Positions 46,198-55,200 of a DNA stretch of 64,000 nucleotides are shown here, one piece after another; the stretch's first letter is position 1, and every line of letters begins with the position of its first letter. The stretch lies in contig NZ_CP010976.1 of NCBI RefSeq assembly GCF_000949425.1, positions 744,001 to 808,000 of the forward strand, given 5' to 3'. The position numbers and the translations under genes were made by a program. The stretch comes from Paenibacillus sp. IHBB 10380. GTDB lineage: Bacteria > Bacillota > Bacilli > Paenibacillales > Paenibacillaceae. Under the pieces are notes generated by a model. That model saw nothing but the letters and a program-made list of their open reading frames with translations. It made no database searches and was not told where the DNA came from.

Positions 46198-46525
46198 AAA
46201 AGGATAACAAAAATTTAAGGCGAGAATGGTTACGCCCGGTTCAACGACGCATTCATGCAGCCGTGTGTGTCGTTCTCACCTTTTTCTATGCTTACAAATA
46301 GCACATTTTATATTTACTTTAGAAGTTCCACTCCCGAAGGAATGGCTAGTGTCAAAAAGGTTTATATCTTTTTATGAAGGCAAAAGAAAAAGCACCCGGT
46401 TTAAGGTGCTTCACTAAAATATTCATTTAATTTCCATAGTGAGAACAGGATCATTTTACATATCTAATGGAAAGAGAGACAACATTGATGGGTACTGATT
46501 TTAAACATTAATAATATAAATAATT
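46198..46525. other. Gene-poor stretch with a structured repeat
   Basis: Holds repeat family B copy 1 (46217-46286), a small hairpin AAGCACC...GGTGCTT near 46389-46413, and what may be the ruined 5' part of the matrixin gene. No intact gene seen. Confidence 0.6.
46217..46286 (-). repeat. Structured repeat family B, copy 1
   Basis: On the minus strand it starts GGTGAGAA and ends TTCTCGCC, which pair, with inner pairing and the conserved block GGGCGTAAC. Matches 47386-47453 without gaps in the core. T runs occur at both sides, so it could act as a terminator. Confidence 0.7.
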
Positions 46526-46798
46526 GTTCTCGAAAGAAATGACCTTGGACAGTTTTATGCATCTGCTTCTTATAATGGTGGTACACAATCAAGAACAGTA
46601 ATTAACATTAATACCGCAAGATTCAAGATATTAGGTCCAGACCAACAAAAGGAAACTACTGCTCACGAAATGGGACATGCGTTAGGGTTGAGTCACGAAG
46701 ATAATGTCCCAGCTATAATGATCACTTCAGGATGGTCATAGGGTACTTACCCTTTACAGGACGATAAAGACGGTATAAAACATATTTACATTGATTAA
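46526..46798 (+). pseudogene. Matrixin-like zinc metalloprotease, disrupted
   Basis: The reading frame encodes VLERNDLGQFYASASY... then the zinc motif HEMGHALGLSH and a Met-turn-like PAIMI. This is the M10/matrixin signature HExxHxxGxxH. The frame meets a TAG at 46739 but continues in the same frame as GTYPLQDDKDGIKHIYID and a proper TAA at 46796, which is how such proteases end. There is also a stop at 46517 and no start codon upstream. So the gene has lost its 5' part and acquired an in-frame nonsense change. Originally an extracellular or envelope peptidase, it is now presumably inactive. Confidence 0.75.
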
Positions 46799-46810
46799 GG
46801 AAGAATACTT

Positions 46811-47357
46811 ATGAAAAATCAATATAAAATTATTTCCATTGGGTCTCTAGCTCTGGTAATTGCTTTGTCCATTGCCCTTTCAAATAGCAAGACCGAAAAA
46901 GTCGATGACACCGTAAAATACATCAATTCATCTGCAAAAGGTGGAGACAATCCTCAACAAGAACCCTGAAGGAGAAGTCCTGAATTATGGAACTCAATCA
47001 GCTATAAAGCTGAATAAAGTTTTTAAATCTGATAATCAAAATATTGAAGACGGTTCAGAAATTACCGTTCAGGAAAATGGAGCAATTGATAAAACAGAAG
47101 AAGGTACAATCATCTATGGTTTAGAAGGATACCAACTTATGAATGAAAATGAAGAGTACTTACTTTTCTTAGACAAGAGTCTAACCGATCCTAATATATA
47201 CTTTGTCAAAGGTGTATATTATGGGAAAGTGCCACTGGAAGATACAAATAAGCAGCAAATTTTATATCCTAATAATACTACTTCACAGTATCAAGGTGAA
47301 TCAACTGAAAAATTAGAGAAGATTTTCACAGATGCCTTAAATAAATATGGAAAATAA
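46811..47357 (+). pseudogene. Exported/membrane-anchored hypothetical protein with frameshift
   Basis: ATG 46811, with AAGGAAG upstream, encodes a membrane helix or signal anchor (MKNQYKIISIGSLALVIALS...) and runs to TGA at about 46968. The rest of the protein continues in the next frame from about 46941 (ILNKNPEGEVLNYGTQSAIK) to TAA 47357. Joining the frames near AAAAGG (about 46936) gives one coherent protein of about 180 aa. No domain recognised. The downstream part could be translated alone from GTG 46941, but it has no signal. It lies next to the broken matrixin and was probably acquired and lost with it. Confidence 0.65.
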
Positions 47358-47385
47358 TTAAATCAATAAGGGGACTGTCCATTTT

Positions 47386-47453
47386 AAAAAGGCGAGAAGA
47401 GTTACGCCCCAGTTAGTGCTACGTTCAAGTAGCTGTTCGTGTCATTCTCGCCA
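47386..47453 (-). repeat. Structured repeat family B, copy 2
   Basis: On the minus strand GGCGAGAA...TTCTCGCC pair; the inner stem is GCTAC-TTGAAC-GTAGC; block GGGGCGTAAC is conserved with copy 1; TTTTT follows on that strand. Confidence 0.7.
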
Positions 47454-47617
47454 TTCCCCTTCGTGTATATTTGAATGAGAATGAGCCACGAACTATTAAT
47501 GATATTTTCAATTTCCTCATACTTGATTATCGGAGCTCCTGAAGCGTAAGCCCCTATTGACTCTGCCATGCCTTGAAACTCTGTCTCTCGTTTCTTGGCT
47601 TGTTTCCGAACAGAATG
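47402..47617 (-). pseudogene. Possible gene remnant overlapping repeat B
   Basis: An open stretch of 71 codons on the minus strand with protein-like composition (KKRETEFQGMAESIGAYASG, then APIIKYEEIENIINSSW) ending inside the repeat at GCG-TAA. It has a stop just upstream, no start codon with ribosome site, and no recognised family. May be the tail of a lost gene or chance. Confidence 0.25.
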
Positions 47618-47693
47618 TCAACAAAAAAAGATAGTACAAATGTTCGTATAAAGGTATAATAGTGGTAAATTAAAGTCAAAGGAGTCTTGCCTT

Positions 47694-48137
47694 ATGAGTC
47701 AAAGAATTCCCTACTATGATGTTGCACCTGATGGTATGAAAATTATGATGGATATGGAGAAGTACACCAAAAAGTCTACAATTAATCGAGCTACAAGAGA
47801 ACTTATCAAAATTAGAGTCTCTCAAATTAACGGTTGTGCCTTCTGCATAGATATGCATACATCCGATGCTCGTAACATGGGTGAAACCGAACAACGAATT
47901 TATTGTTTAAATGCTTGGAATGAATGTACTTTTTATACACCTGAAGAGAAGGTTGCTCTCGAACTATCTGAGCATATTACTCTAATCCCTACCAAAAGAG
48001 TTCCTGAAGACCTATATAAGCGAGTACGTGAACAATATGACGAGAAACAATATGTTGACCTTGTTCTAATCATCAATCAAATCAACAGTTGGAATAGAAT
48101 TTCTATTTCAATGGGTAATACAGCAACTGAAAAATAA
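47694..48137 (+). CDS. Carboxymuconolactone decarboxylase/AhpD-like protein
   Basis: 147 aa with the AhpD signature NGCAFCIDMHTSDAR: CxxC followed by His, a thiol-based peroxide-reducing site. Single all-helical CMD domain, normal length for the stand-alone group found in stress defence. AAAGGAG is nine bases before ATG 47694, and a TATAAT (47655-47660) lies upstream, though with a poor -35. A terminator follows, so it is a one-gene unit and looks intact, unlike its neighbours. Confidence 0.85.
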   Translation: MSQRIPYYDVAPDGMKIMMDMEKYTKKSTINRATRELIKIRVSQINGCAFCIDMHTSDARNMGETEQRIYCLNAWNECTFYTPEEKVALELSEHITLIPTKRVPEDLYKRVREQYDEKQYVDLVLIINQINSWNRISISMGNTATEK

Positions 48138-48146
48138 TTGCTCTCA

Positions 48147-48172
48147 ACGAACATCTTTTGGTGTTCGTTTTC
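48147..48172 (+). terminator. Terminator of the CMD-family gene
   Basis: ACGAACATC, loop TTTT, GGTGTTCGT, then TTTT. Confidence 0.85.
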
Positions 48173-48391
48173 CCCCTCGAAGCAGATATTCAACAGACTC
48201 TCCTGTCGTAAGCTCGACATCTCCGAAACCATAATGTCCATGGGGACTGCTTCCTTAATACACCCTCTGAATCAATCTTTGCAGATGCTCTGCTAATTAA
48301 CCTACCGCCATCCTGCAGCTCGTTACTGCTTGCAGAAAGGGGAGTCTTCTTTTTTTTTTGAAAAAAGGTATAAGAAAGTATAAGTTTTCAC

Positions 48392-48458
48392 TATACTTTG
48401 CCTATATTTCTACGAGAAACGGTTACCATCCTTTTAAGGACGGCGAAGCCGTTTTTTC
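48392..48458 (+). repeat. Nested-hairpin repeat family C, copy 1
   Basis: Shares 58 of 67 positions with 61952-62019. Outer stem AAACGG with CCGTTT, inner hairpin CC-TCCT with AGGACGG, and a conserved internal loop (TTA against CGAAG), ending in TTTTTT. Terminator-like, but it conserves sequence upstream (TATATTTCTA) as well. Confidence 0.75.
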
Positions 48459-48703
48459 TTGGTGCGCCTAGAATGCAGTTGAAATTGAAACATGGAAAAA
48501 ATTCCTGGGTATGGGGATCGCTATATACGCCCTAAAGATAAGTGGTAAGTTACAGAAGGATGCATCGTCCCCTACTATTTGGCTCTACAGGAGACAATGT
48601 TTACCAAACGTATGTTCCTTATAAGTGACGATATGTTATACTGAGAGATAGCTATTTTACTAGGTTGATAAGCTGTCAGTTTACATATAAAGGAGGTATT
48701 CCC

Positions 48704-51700
48704 ATGTCGGTTCATTTTCTTATCGGACGCTCGGGAAGCGGTAAGACGACAACTATATTGCAGGACATCTCAGCACGACTTCGGGAGCAACCACAAGGCA
48801 AGCCTATGATTCTACTTGTACCGGAGCAAGGCTCCTATCAAGCTGAGCACAGCCTTGTAACCTCTGGAACGATCAAAGGGAGCGTACGTGCTCAAGTGCT
48901 TAGTTTTCAGCGTCTAGCCTATCGAGTGATGCAGGAGACGGGCGGATCAGCTCGAGTAGGGATTAGCGAAGAAGGTAAAAAAATGCTTCTTTACAAAATC
49001 ATCCAACGACGTAAAGAAGAACTGAGATTATTCGGAGCATCAGGAGATCAAATGGGATTCGTAGGCAGACTGGGACAACTCTATACAGAGATGAAGAGAT
49101 ACTGCATTGATGCTTCTCAAGTGGAAGGACAGCTCGCTAGTATGAGGGCAACAGGTGGAGGAACGCCAATTCTACGAGATAAGTTGGGTGACATTCTAAC
49201 GTTGTATCAAGATTTTGAGCAGGAGTTGTCTCCCCTTTATATCGATAATGAAGATACGCTAGTAGCTCTCTCTGAAGCTGTTTCTCAATCTAGTTATATC
49301 AAAGATGCAGATATATGGATTGATGGATTTCATGGCTTTACTCCCCAAGAATTTGTTGTTATACAGCAGCTAATGAAATGTGCTTCTTCTGTAACGATCG
49401 CACTTACATTGGATAGACCCTATAGTTTGGGAATGCTCCCTCATGAGCTTGATCTCTTTCATCCGACAGCTACAACGTACGTGAAGATGAAGGGAATGGC
49501 ATCCGAGTTAAGCGTGGATTCTTTTGATACCCTATTAAATTCAGACCCTCTTCCAAGGTTCGCAGAGAGTCCTGAACTAGCACATCTTGAACGTGGCTTT
49601 GACCGTCGAATTCCTTGGCAAGGCCAAGAACAGCACAAGGATGGGAGTTGTTCTGGAATATCATTGCATGTCGCTGTGAATCGCCGGACAGAGGTAGAAG
49701 GGGCACTGCGTGAAATGATACGTTTGGCACGAGATGAGGGTGTGAGATATCGGGACATGGCGATATTCGTTCGCCAATTAGGAGATTATGAGCCTATTAT
49801 TGGATCTATTTTTCGTGATTATGGCGTTCCTTTCTTTCTTGACCAGAAGAGAAGTGAACTACACCATCCGTTGGTAGAGTTCATCAGATCCTCGTTAGAT
49901 ATTGTGCAGCGGCGCTGGCGATACGAGGATGTATTTCGCTGTATTAAGACAGATCTGTTGCTTCCACTGGACGGTTCACTAGATCGGATGGATATGGATC
50001 GGTTAGAAAATTATGTGATGGCAAGTGGAATTCAGGGCTATCGCTGGGGGGATGCCTACCCTTGGAAGCGAGTGCCTAGTCTTTCTCTTGAAGAAGGTGA
50101 CCCTGATCGAGAGAAGAGTGGGGAGCAACTGCTTGAATTAATGGAACGATGCCGTGGCGCGGTAACGAGACCGTTGTTTTCTTTTGAAGAAAGACTTAAG
50201 GGGGGCGCATCGGCTCGTGATTTCTGTACTGCAGTCTATGGTCTCTTGGAAGAGGCTGAAGTTCCGCAAAAGTTGGATATTCTTCAGCATGAATCTTTGC
50301 AGAATGGATTTCCAGAATTGGCTAAGGAGCATCGTCAATTATGGGGAGCTATCCTCGATTTGCTGGATCAGATTGTAGAGATGATGGGTGACGAGAAGAT
50401 TGAGCTTGAATTGTTTATTGGTATTCTAGAAACGGGCCTAACCGAGTTAAAGTTGGCTCTAGTTCCACCTTCTCTTGATCAAGTCTTGATCGGGAATATG
50501 GATCGGACACGGGCGAGTGGCGTGAAATATACGTTTTTATTAGGCTTCAATGAAGGTGTTGTGCCTGCGGCATATCAAGAAGATGGTGTACTTACGGAAC
50601 AAGAGCGAAGTGTATTGATTGATTCAGGTATGGAGCTTGCACCTAGCATTTCGCGTAAGTTACTCGATGAAAGATTCCTTATCTATAATGCGCTCACCTC
50701 TGCAAGTCGTCATGTGTGGATAAGTTATGCTGCGGCTGATGAAGATGGTAAAGCTCTACTGGCGTCGGAAGTCATTAGACATGTGAGGAAAATGTTTGAG
50801 AATCTAGAGGAGCTTCCCTTATTAGGGCAACCGCTGCTTGGGCAGGCTCAGCAGCAACAGCAAGCTTTTGTAACGAGCCCTCAGCAGACACTAAGTCACT
50901 TCATTGTCCAGCTTAGACAATGGAAGCAGGGAACGGAGATTTCTGCATTCTGGTGGGATGTTTATAACTGGTATTTAGCGCGTGAAGAATGGCAGGGCCC
51001 TCTAGCGATGCTGTTACGTTCGCTATTTTATCGAAATGATACTAAAACGTTGCATGTCGATACTAGCCGTAGATTATATGGGGCTAAGGTAAGAACTAGC
51101 GTATCTCGGATGGAAAAATTCACAGCATGTCCATTCTCGCACTTTGCTTCGCATGGATTGAAGCTAAAGGAGCGGCAGGTCTATCGACTCAAAGCACCAG
51201 ATATCGGTCAATTGTTCCATGCTGCTCTAAGCGATATGGCTACGCGCTTACAGACCCGTAACATAAGCTGGGGAAGTTTAACACCAGAAGAATGCCGTCA
51301 GGAAGCAGGAATTGCTGTAGATCGCTTAGCGCCACTCTTACAGGGTGAAATACTGCTTAGTACCAAACGTTATGGCTATATTTCTCGTAAATTAAAAAAT
51401 ATCGTAGGTAGAGCCTCCGTCATATTAGGGGAACATGCTCGGCGGGGAAGTTTTGAGCCTGTCGGACTTGAACTTGATTTCGGCCCCGGTAAGACGCTAC
51501 CTCCGTTAACCTTTCCATTACGGAATGGTTCTGTTATGGAAGTCATTGGACGGATCGACCGTGTGGATATGGCGCAGGGAGAGCAAGGGATGTTGCTAAG
51601 GGTCATCGATTATAAATCAAGTCAGAATGATCTACGACTGCATGAGGTCTACTATGGGCTATCCCTTCAATTGTTGACGTATCTTGATGTCCTTCTAACC

Positions 51701-52234
51701 TATGCGGAGGAATGGCTTGGTAAGGCTGCTATTCCTGCGGGAACACTTTATTTCCACGTACATGATCCAATTCTACAGTCTGCAAATGGCATGAGTCATG
51801 AGCAAGCAGCAGATGAACTGCTCAAACGTTTCAAAATGAAAGGTTTACTTTTGTCTGATCGAGATGCCATTGCTAAGATGGATTCGACTCTCGATAAGGG
51901 TCACTCTGCGATTCTGCCTGTGGCAGTTAAGTCAGATGGAAGCTTCTATAGCAGTGCCGCTGTAGCAACCCCAGAGCAGTGGGATACGCTACTATCTTCG
52001 GTTCGCAGTAATATTGTGGATATTGGGACAAGAATTACTGAAGGAGACGTCACAATTGAGCCTTACCGAATTCAGCATGAGACGGCTTGTACCTACTGTT
52101 CCTTTAAGCCTGTATGCCAATTTGACGAAGCTATTGAAGGTAGCGAATATCATGTACTGGGTAAACCAGACAAAGCGCAGGTATGGAATTTGTTGTCACA
52201 GACCCAAGGAGGAGATACACCGTGCACGAAATAG
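48704..52234 (+). CDS. addB: ATP-dependent helicase/deoxyribonuclease subunit B
   Basis: Subunit of AddAB, the Gram-positive counterpart of RecBCD, which processes double-strand ends for recombination. 1176 aa. A Walker A-like GRSGSGKT (8-15) opens the inactive-helicase-like part; the C-terminal nuclease has VIDYKSSQ and the 4Fe-4S cysteines Cys809, Cys1129, Cys1132 and Cys1138. ATG 48704 follows AAAGGAGG. Its 3' end overlaps addA by 13 bases. Confidence 0.96.
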   Translation: MSVHFLIGRSGSGKTTTILQDISARLREQPQGKPMILLVPEQGSYQAEHSLVTSGTIKGSVRAQVLSFQRLAYRVMQETGGSARVGISEEGKKMLLYKIIQRRKEELRLFGASGDQMGFVGRLGQLYTEMKRYCIDASQVEGQLASMRATGGGTPILRDKLGDILTLYQDFEQELSPLYIDNEDTLVALSEAVSQSSYIKDADIWIDGFHGFTPQEFVVIQQLMKCASSVTIALTLDRPYSLGMLPHELDLFHPTATTYVKMKGMASELSVDSFDTLLNSDPLPRFAESPELAHLERGFDRRIPWQGQEQHKDGSCSGISLHVAVNRRTEVEGALREMIRLARDEGVRYRDMAIFVRQLGDYEPIIGSIFRDYGVPFFLDQKRSELHHPLVEFIRSSLDIVQRRWRYEDVFRCIKTDLLLPLDGSLDRMDMDRLENYVMASGIQGYRWGDAYPWKRVPSLSLEEGDPDREKSGEQLLELMERCRGAVTRPLFSFEERLKGGASARDFCTAVYGLLEEAEVPQKLDILQHESLQNGFPELAKEHRQLWGAILDLLDQIVEMMGDEKIELELFIGILETGLTELKLALVPPSLDQVLIGNMDRTRASGVKYTFLLGFNEGVVPAAYQEDGVLTEQERSVLIDSGMELAPSISRKLLDERFLIYNALTSASRHVWISYAAADEDGKALLASEVIRHVRKMFENLEELPLLGQPLLGQAQQQQQAFVTSPQQTLSHFIVQLRQWKQGTEISAFWWDVYNWYLAREEWQGPLAMLLRSLFYRNDTKTLHVDTSRRLYGAKVRTSVSRMEKFTACPFSHFASHGLKLKERQVYRLKAPDIGQLFHAALSDMATRLQTRNISWGSLTPEECRQEAGIAVDRLAPLLQGEILLSTKRYGYISRKLKNIVGRASVILGEHARRGSFEPVGLELDFGPGKTLPPLTFPLRNGSVMEVIGRIDRVDMAQGEQGMLLRVIDYKSSQNDLRLHEVYYGLSLQLLTYLDVLLTYAEEWLGKAAIPAGTLYFHVHDPILQSANGMSHEQAADELLKRFKMKGLLLSDRDAIAKMDSTLDKGHSAILPVAVKSDGSFYSSAAVATPEQWDTLLSSVRSNIVDIGTRITEGDVTIEPYRIQHETACTYCSFKPVCQFDEAIEGSEYHVLGKPDKAQVWNLLSQTQGGDTPCTK

Positions 52235-55200
52235 TCAAACCCGAAAACAGTATGTGGAGTGATGACCAGTGGAAGGCTATTTCGCTTAGTGGTGATCATA
52301 TCCTCGTTGCTGCAGCCGCAGGTTCAGGTAAGACAGCCGTTCTGGTAGAGAGAATTATTCGTAAGATTACCGACGAGCAACAGGGATTTAGTGTGGAAAG
52401 AATGTTGGTAGCCACCTTCACGAAGGCAGCTGCAGCAGAAATGCGTCAACGCATTCGTGAAGCGCTGGATAGGGCATTAGAGCAAGACCCGAGTAACGGA
52501 CATTTACGTCGACAGTTATCTTTATTAGGTAGAGCATCTATAACTACGCTACATTCATTTTGTATGGAGGTTATACGCCGGTATTATCAATTAATACCGC
52601 TTGATCCAGGCTTTCGAATTCTTAATGAGAATGAGTCTGAGTTGATGCGACAGGAAATAATGGAGGAATTGTTTGAAGAGAAGTATGGAGAAGCAGAAGA
52701 AGGCGGTCTCTTCTTACGACTAGCAGATTGGTTTAGTGGTGAACGCAGCGATGATGCTGTCTATTTACTTGTACAGAAATTATACGATTTCTCACGCAGT
52801 CATCCTTGGCCTGATGATTGGCTGAGGAAGATGGCGTCAGCATTCAAGGTGTCAGATACAGCAACACTTGGACAAAGTCTGTGGGTGGAAAGCATTATTC
52901 AGGATGCCAAGTTGTCACTCGCCGGTGCGGCAGGATTGCTTCATCAAGCGATTACACTAGCTAAGTCACCAGGTGGGCCCGCTCCTTATGTTGATAACCT
53001 CACTGATGATCTTGAGATGGTTGAGTCACTTAGAGAGTGTCTTGAGGATTTCCCTTGGGATGCGTTGTATAACGCCTTTCAAAGTATTTCCTTCGGTAAA
53101 TTAAAGAGCTGTCGTAAAGATGAGACGGACCCTGAAATACAGGAACGTGTCAAAGAGCTTCGGGATAGTGTTAAGAAAACGTTGAATGAACTAAAAGGGG
53201 CTTTGTTCGGACGCCCAGCGGAAACCTATTTATCTGAGCTACATGAAATGGCTCCTATTATGGAGGAATTGTCTGAGGTCGTTATTGCTTTTGGACAGCG
53301 TTATAAGGAAGCGAAGCAAGCAAGAGGACTGGTTGATTTCAGTGATCTAGAGCATTACTGCTTACAAATTTTACGTCATCCTGAGTCTTCACCAGATCAA
53401 ATGTACCCTTCGGATGCAGCAATGGAATATCGGAATCAATTTGATGAAGTACTACTAGATGAGTATCAGGATACGAATAGTGTTCAAGAAAATATCGTAA
53501 ATTTGATATCTAGAGAACTCCCAGGTAACCGATTCATGGTAGGAGATGTGAAGCAGAGCATTTATCGCTTTCGCTTAGCAGAACCAGGCCTCTTTCTAGA
53601 AAAATATAGCAGGTATGGCACAGATGATAGTGAAGGAATTGTCATTGACTTAGCTCGAAATTTCCGGAGTCGTATGGACGTAGTCCATGCGGTGAACGTT
53701 ATTTTTCGTCAACTGATGAATGAGACCGTGGCCGAAATTAACTATGATGAACGAGCAGAACTGGTGTATGGGGCTTCTTTTCCAAGTGAGGAAGGAAGCG
53801 AAGCCGATTCTACGTATGCACCAGAACTTTTACTTATAGATCGGGATAGCAACGGAGGAGCTAGAGAGGCTGAGCCTATAGAAGACGAGGATAGTTCCTT
53901 GCTGCAAGAGGGCGAATGGCTGGAGATGGAGACAGCTCAGCTAGAAGCACGAGCGATCGCACGAAAGATCAAAGAGATGACAGGGGAAACAGGTGGTAAT
54001 CCTCTGCACATTTACGATAAATCATTAAAAATTATGCGTCCTGTACAATATGGCGATATGGTCATTCTGCTCCGTTCCGCATACATTTGGGGTCCATTGA
54101 TTATGGAAGAACTACGGCAACAAGGTATATCGGCTGATGGAGAACAGAATCAAGGTTATTTCGAGGCAACCGAAGTGGGGATTATGCTGTCCTTGTTGCA
54201 AATAATTGATAATCCGCAGCAAGATATTCCGCTCGCTAGTGTGTTGCGTTCGCCTATTGTGGGTCTGTCCGAGGAAGAACTCGCGCAGATTCGCTTGTGT
54301 GCTAAAGGTCCTTTCTATGAGGCGCTAATGGCGGCTGCGGGGATGAAGAAGTTGAATATACAGGATTCACATTCAGCTGCATATGAACAGATTCAATGGA
54401 TGAATCGAGAGGTAGCTGCAACAGAAGAGGTTGCTACTCAAGAGTCATCAGTCGAATCGGAACTCGCCATTGCTGATCATACAGGGCAGTTATCCCCAGG
54501 TAGAGAGACTAGCAAAGAGACTAACATAGAGACTAAGCTCCAGCAGAAGCTTGATACTTTTCTACGTAAGCTGGAAGGTTGGCGAAATGAAGCGCGTAGA
54601 GGCAGTCTAGGTGATCTGATCTGGCATCTCTACCGAGAGACTGGATACATGGATTGGGTTGGGGGACTTCCTGGTGGAGTACAGAGACAGAGTAATCTGA
54701 CAGCACTCTATGATAGAGCGGTCCAATATGAGCAGACGACGGCTTCACGGGGATTGTTTCGTTTCTTAACGTTTATAGCGAGATTACGTGATAACGGCTC
54801 AGATTTAGGAAGCCCAGGAAGAGCGGATAAACAAGACAATGCAGTACGGATCATGACCATTCACAAGAGCAAGGGGTTGGAATTCCCGGTCGTCTTTGTA
54901 GCAGGAATGGCTAAGACATTTAACCAGCGGGATCTGAATTCGCCATTCTTAATGCATAAGGAGCTTGGTTTTGGTCCTAAATTTGTGGATCAACATATGC
55001 GCGTAAGTTACCCAACGCTACCTTATCTCGCTATACGGCGTCGTTCTCAGCTTGAGTTGCTTGCCGAAGAGATGCGGGTTCTCTATGTGGCATTGACACG
55101 TCCAAAGGAGAAGTTAGTTCTCGTGGGTACGGTCAAAGATTTAGTCAAAAAAGTAACAGCATGGACGCAGGTTCAAGGCCATAAAGAATTTATGCTGCCA

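Larger units (their letters stand above)
48138..48703. other. Intergenic region before addB
   Basis: 566 bases with no intact gene. Contents: a terminator (48147-48172), a 36-codon minus-strand open fragment (48144-48254, GSSPHGHYGFGDVELTTGES...) without start or known family, a long T run near 48350, repeat family C copy 1 (48392-48458), and a possible addB promoter with TATACT at 48637-48642 but a weak -35 box. Confidence 0.6.

Noticed and set aside
45944..46210. Minus-strand Asp- and Met-rich frames over the His-rich gene
   Set aside because: They are the reverse reading of CAT/CAC repeats; only the plus strand has a ribosome site.
46217..46286. tRNA-like GGTTCAA in repeat B copy 1
   Set aside because: No cloverleaf, acceptor stem or anticodon arm can be drawn.
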